Below, one piece after another: positions 7,567 to 16,052 of a stretch of DNA of 33,482 bases. The position numbers and the translations under genes are program-made. Numbering within the stretch: position 1 is the stretch's first letter; each line of letters begins with the position of its first letter. The DNA lies in the NCBI GenBank assembly GCA_004555705.1, contig SFHI01000034.1, positions 1-33,482 of the forward strand, in the 5' to 3' direction. This stretch comes from Clostridiales bacterium (GTDB taxonomy: Bacteria; Bacillota; Clostridia; Oscillospirales; Oscillospiraceae). The notes beneath the pieces were generated by a model that saw only the letters and a program-made list of their open reading frames with translations, did no database searches and was not told the DNA's origin.

Positions 7567-8033
7567 AATTGACAATTGACAATTGAAAATTGACAATTAT
7601 TGTGTCCCAACGAGACAATTTAAAAAAATGCATATCTGCCTGACTCAGCAGAGCGATAAATTGGTGTTTGTCGCTGCGCTTAAAAAACGCTGTCATTGCG
7701 AGCCGGTGCGCACACTGGCGTGGCAATCCCCCGGTTAGAGAAGAAATGTACCGAAAAGCGCCCGGGAAAATGGGAGCTGCCGCTATTTCTGGCGGCAATC
7801 GTTACCTGGTTGCGTTCAACCGGGGGATTGCCACACCAGTGTGCGCACTTACTTCGCAATGACAGCGTATATTCGCCGAACACCAATTTGCCGGGCTACT
7901 GAGTTAACCCGATAAGCACTTTTAAAAATAAAGCAGCCTATTTTCGGCTTATTTTATTTAAAATTCATCCCGAAGGGATTCCTTAATTGTCAATTGTCAA
8001 TTGTTAATTGTCAATTATAAACACCAATTTGTC
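7567..8033. repeat. C element interrupted by a B-A-B unit, with one outer B end
   Basis: A C array (7567-7598) and the core start ATTGTGTC...GAGACAATT are followed by foreign DNA. The C core then resumes at about 7922 (AAAATAAAGCAGCC) and closes with the inverted array (7985-8016) and a B repeat (8018-8033). Removing the insertion gives a sequence matching the reverse complement of 4653-4816 almost base for base. This fills the gap between the diguanylate cyclase and rpoD genes. Confidence 0.9.
7627..7921. mobile_element. B-A-B unit inserted in a C element
   Basis: About 295 bp are absent from the matching C element at 4670-4816. The unit is flanked on both sides by TTAAAAA (7620-7626 and 7922-7928), a likely target duplication of about 7 bp, though A-runs blur the exact edge. 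The ends are imperfect inverted repeats of about 40 bp: left GCATATCTG...AAATTGGTGTTTG, right (reverse complement) GCTTATCGG...AAATTGGTGTTCG. The family A palindrome lies at 7690-7865. There is no coding capacity, so it is MITE-like. Confidence 0.8.
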
Positions 8034-8051
8034 AGTCCGGTAAACAGCCGC

Positions 8052-8082
8052 AAAAACCGCCGTGAGGGTGTCCTCACGGCGG
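8052..8082 (-). terminator. Rho-independent terminator of rpoD
   Basis: A perfect 11-bp stem (8057-8067 with 8072-8082) with a GTGT loop, followed on the minus strand by five T (8052-8056). Confidence 0.9.
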
Positions 8083-8089
8083 TGCAGCA

Positions 8090-9241
8090 TTAGCAATAGA
8101 AATCCCGAATCTTCTTGGCCCGGCTGGGGTGGCGGAGCTTGCGGATGGCCTTGTTCTCGATCTGGCGAATCCGCTCCCGGGTGACGCCGAAAATCTGGCC
8201 CACTTCCTCCAGGGTGTGGGTGCGGCCGTCGTACATTCCGAAGCGCATCCGCAGCACGTCGGCCTCCCGCTCGGTGAGGGTGTCTAAGATTTCCTTCAGG
8301 GCCTCGGCAAGCAGGGCGTTGGAGGTGGCGTCGGCGGGGCCGGGGGTCCGCTCGTCCTCCACGAAGGAGCCGATGGAGGTATCCTCCTCGTCACCCACGG
8401 GGGTGTCCAGGCTCAGGGTATCGGCGGCGGTGCGGTTGGCCTCGATGATCTTCTCCACGGGCAGCCCCAGCTCCGCGGCAATCTCTTCCACGGTGGGCTC
8501 CCGGCCCAGCTCCTGCACCAGCTTCCGGTTGCAGCGGGTGGCCTTGTTGATGACCTCCACCATATGCACCGGCACCCGGATGGTCCGGGCCTGATCCGCG
8601 ATGGCCCGGGTAATGGCCTGACGAATCCACCAGGTGGCATATGTAGAGAATTTGTTTCCCTTTGTCCAATCGAATTTGTCCACCGCCCGGATGAGGCCGG
8701 TGTTGCCCTCCTGGATCAGGTCCAGGATGTGCAGCCCCCGTCCGGAATACTTCTTGGCGATGGAAACCACCAGCCGGAGGTTGGCCTCGGTGAGCTTGTT
8801 CTTGGCGTACTGATCGCCCTCACTGACCCGCTTGGCCAGCTCCACCTCTTCCTCGGCGGACAGCAGCTTCACCTGGCCGATCTCCTTCAGGTACATCCGT
8901 ACCGGGTCGTCCAGGCTGTACTCGGCGGCCAGGTCCACCGGGTCCACCAGGTCCTCTTCCTCCAGGCCGGTCAAATCCAGGGCGTCGTCCAGCCCGGCGT
9001 CCAGGCCGTCCAGGTCCCCCAGGTCCAGGTCCAGGTCCGCGGTGACAATCTGGATGTTCATGGCCTCGAACCGGTCGTAGATCTCCTCGATCTTCTCCGG
9101 GGTCAGAGACATTTTCTCCAGCTGGGCGTTCAGGTCCGCCGCCCGGATCATGCCGTCCTTCTTGCCCTGGGCAATCAGGCTCTGAAGAGCGGCCTGCACG
9201 TCCTCGGTATTGGTTTTGGTCTGCTTCTTCTGCGTACTCAT
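8090..9241 (-). CDS. rpoD: RNA polymerase primary sigma factor SigA/RpoD
   Basis: The housekeeping sigma factor, 383 aa, directing RNA polymerase to -35/-10 promoters. In order: a region 1.1-like N-terminus (~10-75), an acidic linker (~85-110), region 1.2 (DPVRMYLKEIGQVKLLS), region 2 with the -10-recognising helix (DKFDWTKGNKFSTYATWWIR), region 3, and region 4 with the -35-recognising helix (TLEEVGQIFGVTRERIRQIE). ATG 9241 is preceded by AGAGGGG at about 8 nt. It has its own promoter and terminator. dnaG, the usual upstream partner in Firmicutes, is absent, so the ancestral operon is split here. Confidence 0.97.
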   Translation of the reverse strand: MSTQKKQTKTNTEDVQAALQSLIAQGKKDGMIRAADLNAQLEKMSLTPEKIEEIYDRFEAMNIQIVTADLDLDLGDLDGLDAGLDDALDLTGLEEEDLVDPVDLAAEYSLDDPVRMYLKEIGQVKLLSAEEEVELAKRVSEGDQYAKNKLTEANLRLVVSIAKKYSGRGLHILDLIQEGNTGLIRAVDKFDWTKGNKFSTYATWWIRQAITRAIADQARTIRVPVHMVEVINKATRCNRKLVQELGREPTVEEIAAELGLPVEKIIEANRTAADTLSLDTPVGDEEDTSIGSFVEDERTPGPADATSNALLAEALKEILDTLTEREADVLRMRFGMYDGRTHTLEEVGQIFGVTRERIRQIENKAIRKLRHPSRAKKIRDFYC

Positions 9242-9307
9242 GAATGGTACCCCTCTTTATCTTCACAGCGGGCTGGTCAAACCCGTCCAATGATATCATA
9301 CTGCTAA

Positions 9308-9336
9308 ACTATACCCTGTTTTTCCCCCTTTGGCAA
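9308..9336 (-). promoter_or_regulatory. SigA promoter of rpoD
   Basis: On the minus strand: TTGCCA (9331-9336), 17-nt spacer, TATAGT (9308-9313). Confidence 0.65.
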
Positions 9337-9382
9337 GGGGTTTTCCGAATTATTCTTAAAGATTTTGATGTTTGGAATAACG

Positions 9383-9530
9383 AATTGACAATTGACAATT
9401 GACAGTTGACAATTATTGTGTCATAACTTGGACAATTATGAAATAACGTGACTTTTTTCGAATGCAAATATTTCATTTTCATCCCGAAGGGATTCCTTAA
9501 TTGTCAATTGTCAATTGTTAATTGTCAATT
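9383..9530. repeat. C element, uninterrupted copy (2)
   Basis: An AATTGAC array (9383-~9414), ATTGTGTC start of core, divergent AT-rich interior, CATCCCGAAGGGATTCCTT hairpin block, and inverted array to 9530. It lies between the rpoD and lepA promoters, which face away from it. Confidence 0.85.
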
Positions 9531-9571
9531 CATTTACCCTGAGTTTCCCCGAAATTCGGGAAAACATACGG

Positions 9572-9600
9572 TTTACTTTTTGGGAAAATTTGAGTATAAT
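9572..9600 (+). promoter_or_regulatory. SigA promoter of lepA
   Basis: TTTACT (9572-9577), 17-nt spacer, perfect TATAAT (9595-9600). Confidence 0.65.
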
Positions 9601-9642
9601 GGGGAATGTATGACCATATTTTCTCCCACAGAGGTGCCATAT

Positions 9643-11451
<1,809 letters not shown>

Positions 11452-11455
11452 GTGG

Positions 11456-11929
11456 AATTGACAATTGACAATTGACAATTGACAATTATTCCTGAAACCA
11501 ACATGGAGGAACAATATGGACAACGCAATTGAAACAAAAAGTTTCCAGTTTTCCGTTCGTGTTGTGAAACTGTGCAGGCATTTAAAGGAAGAGAAGAAAG
11601 AATACATTCTCTCCAAACAGCTTCTGCGTTCTGGAACCAGCATTGGAGCCAATATCGTAGAGGCGCAGCAGGCACAGAGCAGACCGGATTTCATTTCAAA
11701 GCTGTGTATAGCATTGAAAGAAGCATCCGAAACCAATTACTGGCTCCGATTACTCCACGCGACGGATTATTTATCCGAAAAAGAGTTTTCCTCCATTCAT
11801 ATTGACTGCAAAGAACTTGAGAAATTGCTGACTTCCATCATTAAAACCACAAAAGAACCCTGACATTTGATGAATTGCGTACAATTGACGTCCCAATAAT
11901 TGTCAATTGTCAATTGTCAATTGTCAATT
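11456..11929. mobile_element. Pair of inverted C arrays enclosing a four-helix-bundle gene
   Basis: A left AATTGAC array (11456-11487), beginning 5 nt after the lepA stop, and an inverted right array (11898-11929), ending 20 nt before hemW, bracket a single AT-rich gene. The layout is that of the other C elements, with the short core replaced by a gene. Whether the arrays mobilise the gene or both simply accumulated here is inference. Confidence 0.6.
11516..11863 (+). CDS. Four-helix-bundle protein (S23/IVP, TIGR02436-like)
   Basis: A 115-aa helical protein. The family was first met as proteins encoded in intervening sequences of 23S rRNA genes and also includes relatives of the Avd accessory protein of diversity-generating retroelements; its molecular role is not settled. 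Family features seen: the N-terminal SFQFSVRVVKLCRHL helix, the central RSGTSIGANIVEAQQAQS, LKEASETNYWLRLL, and a C-terminal ELEKLLTSIIKT helix. ATG 11516 has GGAGG 6 nt upstream. The gene is markedly more AT-rich than lepA and hemW and lies between inverted C arrays, so it is probably acquired. It splits the common lepA-hemW pair. Confidence 0.88.
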   Translation: MDNAIETKSFQFSVRVVKLCRHLKEEKKEYILSKQLLRSGTSIGANIVEAQQAQSRPDFISKLCIALKEASETNYWLRLLHATDYLSEKEFSSIHIDCKELEKLLTSIIKTTKEP

Positions 11930-11948
11930 CAAAAACCCGGAGGTTCCT

Positions 11949-13142
11949 ATGCCGATTATTACGAGACAAACCAACAAAACGCCTTTGGGCATTTACGTCC
12001 ATGTGCCCTTCTGCCGCAGCAAATGTCAGTACTGCGACTTTTATTCTCTCACCACCAAGGACGATAACCTATTGGACGGCTATCTGGACGCGGTCTGTGA
12101 CCACATCAAGGAGGCCGGCCCCCTGGCCCCCAATTACAAGGTGGATTCCATCTACTTCGGCGGCGGCACCCCCAGCTTCTTCGGGGCCGACGGCCTGGCC
12201 ATTATTCTCACCGCCATCCGGCGGCACTTCGACGTGACACAGGACGCGGAGATCACCTTCGAGGCAAACCCGGATTCCGTCTCCGACAAGCTCCTCCACC
12301 GGCTCCGGGCCGAGGGCTTCAACCGGGTCAGCCTGGGCATCCAGTGCGACAACGACGAAATCCTCAAGAAAATCGGCCGCCCCCACACCTACGCCCAGGC
12401 GGTCAGCGCCTTCCAGCGGATTCGCAAGGCGGGCTTCCGGAACATCTCCGTGGACCTGATCTACGGCCTGCCGGGGCAGACCCTCCAGGGCTGGCAGGAC
12501 ACATTGGACCATGTGCTGCAGCTGAACCCGGAGCACATCAGCTGCTACGGATTGAAGCTGGAGGAGGGCACCCCCCTGTATGAGTACCGGGACTACGCGG
12601 CCCTGCCCGACGACGATCTGCAGGCGGATATGTATCTCGCCGCCGTGGAGACCCTCCGGGGCCGGGGCTTCAAGCAGTATGAGATTTCCAACTTCTGCCG
12701 GAAAAACCTCCAGTCCCGGCACAATCTGAAGTACTGGACCGGGGGCGAATACCTGGGCTTCGGCCCCAGCGCCAGCTCGGACTTTGCGGGGAAGCGCTTC
12801 ACCCTTCTGCGGGACCTCCACGCCTACATCCTCGGCATCCGGGAGGGCGGCGAGGTCATGGAGGACGTGCAGGAGATTCCCCTGCGGGAGCGGGCGGGCG
12901 AATACCTGATGCTGCGGCTGCGCACCAGCCTGGGCATCTCCCGGGAGGAGTACGAGCGGATGTTCCTGCTGCCCTTCGACCCCCTGGAGAAGGTGCTTCG
13001 CAAGCACGAAAACTACTACCACACCGCCCAGGACGGGGACGGACGGTGGTTCCTGACGGCCAAGGGCTTCCTCACCAGCAACGACATCATCTCCGACCTG
13101 CTCCTGGCCCAGGACGGCTCCACCCCCCTGAAGAAAATCTGA
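11949..13142 (+). CDS. hemW: HemW-type radical SAM heme chaperone
   Basis: A 397-aa radical SAM protein of the HemN/HemW family. The Fe-S motif is CRSKCQYC (C22, C26, C29: Cx3CxxC), followed by GGGTPSFF and the SAM-binding region. HemW, unlike the coproporphyrinogen dehydrogenase HemN, has a short N-terminus and the HNxxYW motif, seen here as RHNLKYW, linked to heme binding. The length also fits HemW. It therefore more likely delivers heme than oxidises coproporphyrinogen; databases often mislabel it as the latter. ATG 11949 has GGAGG 6 nt upstream. No other heme genes are nearby. Confidence 0.92.
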   Translation: MPIITRQTNKTPLGIYVHVPFCRSKCQYCDFYSLTTKDDNLLDGYLDAVCDHIKEAGPLAPNYKVDSIYFGGGTPSFFGADGLAIILTAIRRHFDVTQDAEITFEANPDSVSDKLLHRLRAEGFNRVSLGIQCDNDEILKKIGRPHTYAQAVSAFQRIRKAGFRNISVDLIYGLPGQTLQGWQDTLDHVLQLNPEHISCYGLKLEEGTPLYEYRDYAALPDDDLQADMYLAAVETLRGRGFKQYEISNFCRKNLQSRHNLKYWTGGEYLGFGPSASSDFAGKRFTLLRDLHAYILGIREGGEVMEDVQEIPLRERAGEYLMLRLRTSLGISREEYERMFLLPFDPLEKVLRKHENYYHTAQDGDGRWFLTAKGFLTSNDIISDLLLAQDGSTPLKKI

Positions 13143-13145
13143 CAA

Positions 13146-13176
13146 AACCCCCTGCGCTTTCAATGCGCAGGGGGTT
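13146..13176 (+). terminator. Hairpin terminator after hemW
   Basis: A 12-bp stem (13146-13157 with 13165-13176) with a 7-nt loop. The T tract is poor on the plus strand and TTTT on the minus strand. Confidence 0.7.
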
Positions 13177-13198
13177 CGACTATTTGTCCATGAAAACC

Positions 13199-13437
13199 GA
13201 CAAATTGGTGTTTGTACGTTTTTGCTGTCATTGCGAGCCAGTGCGCACACTGGCGTGGCAATCCCCCGGTTGAATGGAATCAGGTAACAATTACCACCAA
13301 AAATTGCAGCGTCTCCCACTCTTCTGGGTGCTTTTCGGTACATTTCCCATCTATCCGGGGGATTGCCACACCAGTGTGCGCACTGGTTCGCAATGACAGG
13401 TAATTTGTAACGCGCACCTTCAAACTCCCAATTTATC
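13199..13437. repeat. B-ended unit with family A interior (3)
   Basis: B repeats lie at 13199-13215 and 13421-13437 and the family A palindrome at 13225-13399. The interior runs in reverse orientation relative to the units at 2604 and 7627 (the TTGAATGGAA side comes first). It ends 7 nt before the stop codon of the deacetylase gene. Confidence 0.9.
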
Positions 13438-13443
13438 GATCCG

Positions 13444-14220
13444 TCATCCCCCGAACAGTTCCTCCATTGTGCCGAAGCGGTAGCCCATTTCCTCCCATTT
13501 TGTCAGAAGCTCATCTAAGATCTCCGCGTTGGTTTCTGAGGTGGAGTGGAGCAGCACCACGGCGCCGGGGTGGATTCGGGGAAGGAGCTTCGCGAAGGCC
13601 TGCTCCCGGGTCGGCTGGCTGTCATTTTTCCAGTCCACGTAGGCCAGGCTCCAGAATACGGTTTTGTACCCTAAGTCCTTCGCCATTTTCAGGTTCTCCT
13701 CGCTGTAGATTCCCTGGGGCGGGCGGTAGTATTTGGGCAGCTCCTGCCCGGTTTTCTCCCGGAACAGAGCCTCCAGTTCCTGCAGCTCCCTGGTGAAAGC
13801 CTCCTGATCCGATATTTTGCTCATATCCGGGTGGTGCATGGTGTGGTTGCCCACGGTGTGCCCCTCCTCCACCATCCGGCGGACCAGATCGGCGTTTTTC
13901 TCAATGTAATTTCCCACCAGGAAGAAGGCGGCCTTGACGTTGTGCTTTTGGAGCGTGTCCAGAATTTTCTCCGTGGCCCCGTTTTCGTACCCCGCGTCGA
14001 AGGTCAGGTAGATCACCTTCTCCGATGTGTCCCCCAGGTAGGCGGCGTCGTATTTCCGTAGCTGATCCACCCCCGCATTTCCGATGGGGGCCGCCCCCTC
14101 CTGCCGGAAGCTGAGGCCCCAGGAGCCGGTCTCCAGGGTGCCGGTGACGTAAATCCCAATGGCCACCCCGATGGCCACCCCAATGGCCGCCAGAATCATC
14201 ACAATATCTCGCTTGCGCAT
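13444..14220 (-). CDS. pdaA: PdaA-like polysaccharide (delta-lactam) deacetylase
   Basis: A 258-aa NodB-fold carbohydrate esterase with one N-terminal membrane anchor (residues 5-25, rich in A/I/V/G), predicted to act outside the membrane on peptidoglycan. Motifs: LTFDAGYENG (the catalytic Asp is kept and the second metal-site Asp replaced, as in PdaA), GNHTMHHPDMS with the HxxxH metal site, YRPPQGIYSEE, FWSLAYVDWKND, and PGAVVLLHSTS. These match PdaA, which deacetylates muramic acid so that the muramic delta-lactam of spore cortex can form. With spo0A this points to an endospore-forming lineage. ATG 14220 has GGGAGGGG about 7 nt upstream. No sigma-F or sigma-G promoter was confidently found. 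Confidence 0.87.
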   Translation of the reverse strand: MRKRDIVMILAAIGVAIGVAIGIYVTGTLETGSWGLSFRQEGAAPIGNAGVDQLRKYDAAYLGDTSEKVIYLTFDAGYENGATEKILDTLQKHNVKAAFFLVGNYIEKNADLVRRMVEEGHTVGNHTMHHPDMSKISDQEAFTRELQELEALFREKTGQELPKYYRPPQGIYSEENLKMAKDLGYKTVFWSLAYVDWKNDSQPTREQAFAKLLPRIHPGAVVLLHSTSETNAEILDELLTKWEEMGYRFGTMEELFGG

Positions 14221-14280
14221 GAAAATCCCCTCCCGGAACAGAGTATGCCTGCCGGAAGGGGCGTATGTGTGGGGGATACG

Positions 14281-14555
14281 AATTGACAATTGACAATTGA
14301 CAATTCCGCTTGCAAAAAAACGCTCTGTCATCCCGAGGGAGTGAAACGAGTCGAGGGATCTGCGCATTTCGATAACTGCCATGGTGAACGAAAGTGCGTA
14401 GATCCTTCGACTCAGCTTCGCCATTTTTATAGTAGGATTGCCACCGGCAATCCTGAAAATTGAAAATCGCTTACGCTATGCTCAGGATGACACCCTATCT
14501 GTATGCCTCGTTTAAAGCGCAATCATTGTCAACTGTCAATTGTCAATTGTCAATT
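14281..14555. repeat. C element with family E interior
   Basis: An AATTGAC array (14281-14305) and its inverse (14524-14555) enclose a different paired repeat. The left arm begins CTGTCATCCCGAG at 14325; an internal inverted copy with GATCCTTCGACTCAG lies near 14400-14422; the right end CTCAGGATGACA closes at 14492. This resembles the widespread TCATCCTGAG-type dispersed repeat. The array ends 4 nt before the next stop codon. Confidence 0.8.
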
Positions 14556-14559
14556 GATT

Positions 14560-15672
14560 TCATCTTCCTCCGTGGAGGTATTTCCGGTCCCAGTCCAGGT
14601 CGAAAAGGCGGCTGTGCATATCCATGGGGCAGCCGTGGAACATATCGTCGGCCAGCTCCCGCAGAACATCCCCGGGCTCCAGGCAGTCGATATAGAAGCT
14701 GGGCAGGCTCTCCTCCCCCAGCCGGGCCCCCAGCAGGGCTCCTGCCACCGCGCCCACCGCCGCAGAGCGGCCGGAGTGGTTCACGGCGATGATCATGGAG
14801 CGGTCAAAGTCCCCGCCGCCGGAGAGCACCGCGTACACGGCCCCGGCCAGCACCTCGGCGGCGTTTTCGCAGCGGAGCCGCTCCATCACCGTGGTGGGGG
14901 CCAAGGCATTATTTTCCGAAAGCTGCACCGCCTGGCTCACCAGATTGCACAGCTCATAGGTCTGGCTGTAGCTGGGGCCGAACCGGGCGCGCATGGTGTC
15001 CAGGGTGTCCTTCACCGCCAGGCGGAAGGAGGCGTTGGGGGTCCGGGCCACCCGGCTCACCAGATGGGCCAGGGCCGCGCCGGTGAGAAAAGCCAGGGGG
15101 CTTCCGTGGGTCAGGGCCACGGTCTCCGCCCCCAGAAAGTCGATCTCCCCCCGCCGCATCCGCTCCGGGTCGAAGAAGAGCCCCACGGACACCGCCGTGG
15201 TCAGGGAGCCCGGCCCCGCGAACCGGTTCTTCGGCTCCCCCGGGGTGCCCAGGGGGCAGCGCTTGGGGTCCCGGCTGAGGGCTTCCAGCATCCGGGTGTC
15301 CATGCAGTGCCGCTGGCAGATGGACCGCTGGGTCACAAGCCAGCAGAAGCTCCGCTCCGGCCGGTCCCAGGCCCGCTGGCTGGCGGCCCACTCCCGCAGG
15401 GCCAGGCCCACATATTTCACATAGGGGGCCATCTGCCCCTTCATCTGCCCCCGGGTGATGCCCAGGAGCAGTCCGTTGCAGGCGAAAGCGGCAATCTGGG
15501 TGTAGGAAGTGATCTCTGCGTAGCCGTTGACCAGGTCGTAGCCCAGCAGCCCGTTGGGGCCGTAGTCCTCCCGGATTTCCGCCAGGCTCCGGCTGTCCAC
15601 GGTGTAGCCCATGGCGTCCCCTACCGCCAGGCCCAGCAGGCACCCCCGGTAGGCATCCCGGCTGACCCTCAT
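14560..15672 (-). CDS. ADP-ribosylglycohydrolase-family protein with lost metal residues
   Basis: A 370-aa DraG/ARH-fold protein. Family enzymes remove ADP-ribose from proteins or small molecules using two Mg ions. The first motif GCLLGLAVGDAMG (10-22) is intact. The next metal-binding motif, normally TDDT, reads TSYT (55-58), and the C-terminal GDSDT-type motif reads NHSGRSAAVG (298-307). At least four acidic metal ligands are therefore missing, so catalysis by the known mechanism is unlikely; it may bind ligands or have another role. The frame is intact with no stops, so it is not simply decaying. ATG 15672 has AAGGAGG upstream and a good promoter. Confidence 0.82.
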   Translation of the reverse strand: MRVSRDAYRGCLLGLAVGDAMGYTVDSRSLAEIREDYGPNGLLGYDLVNGYAEITSYTQIAAFACNGLLLGITRGQMKGQMAPYVKYVGLALREWAASQRAWDRPERSFCWLVTQRSICQRHCMDTRMLEALSRDPKRCPLGTPGEPKNRFAGPGSLTTAVSVGLFFDPERMRRGEIDFLGAETVALTHGSPLAFLTGAALAHLVSRVARTPNASFRLAVKDTLDTMRARFGPSYSQTYELCNLVSQAVQLSENNALAPTTVMERLRCENAAEVLAGAVYAVLSGGGDFDRSMIIAVNHSGRSAAVGAVAGALLGARLGEESLPSFYIDCLEPGDVLRELADDMFHGCPMDMHSRLFDLDWDRKYLHGGR

Positions 15673-15704
15673 CCGCGCCCCCTCCTTTCGTAAAGTATAG
15701 CGTT

Positions 15705-15733
15705 ATTATATCCCAACCCGGCAGCAAAGGCAA
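15705..15733 (-). promoter_or_regulatory. SigA promoter of the ADP-ribosylglycohydrolase-like gene
   Basis: Minus strand: TTGCCT (15728-15733), 17-nt spacer, perfect TATAAT (15705-15710), about 32 nt before the ATG. Confidence 0.7.
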
Positions 15734-15737
15734 GGAA

Positions 15738-16052
15738 AATTGACAATTGACAATTGCGCTTATCTGTTTCACGCAGCAAATCGACAAATAGGTGTTTGTA
15801 CGTTCTTTGCTGTCATTGCGAACCAGTGCGCAGGCCTTCCGTGGCAATCCCCCGGATAGAGGAGAAATGTACCGAAAAGTACCCGGAAAGCAGGGATTGT
15901 TACGGTTCTTGGTGGTAATTGTTACCTGATTCCTTTCAACCGGGGGATTGCCACGGAAGGCCTGCGCACTGGCTCGCAATGACAGCATTATTTTGACAAA
16001 TACCAATTTTCCGCACTGCTGAAAAAAATGTCAATTGTCAATTGTCAATTGA
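15738..16052. repeat. C arrays enclosing a B-A-B unit
   Basis: A C array (15738-15755) is followed at once by the unit end GCTTATCTG, B repeat (15782-15798), family A palindrome (15810-15985), B repeat (15997-16012) and inverted C array (16029-16052). The A arms here lack the usual local hairpin: the tip reads GTGCGCAGGCCTTCCGTGG and is complementary only to the opposite arm. The C array runs into the 3' end of the MocR-type gene. Confidence 0.85.

Noticed and set aside
7500..8040. Insertion sequence with transposase in the larger gaps
   Set aside because: None of the repeat-filled gaps encodes a transposase; the only enzyme-coding candidates linked to repeats are the two GIY-YIG genes.
9383..9530. 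CRISPR-like array in AATTGAC repeats
   Set aside because: The unit is 7 bp and tandem without spacers, arrays are in inverted pairs, and no cas genes are present.
15810..15985. tRNA-like or structured ncRNA gene in the family A palindrome
   Set aside because: No tRNA consensus arms or anticodon loop; the structure is explained by inverted repeat arms. No tRNA or rRNA gene was recognised anywhere in the window.
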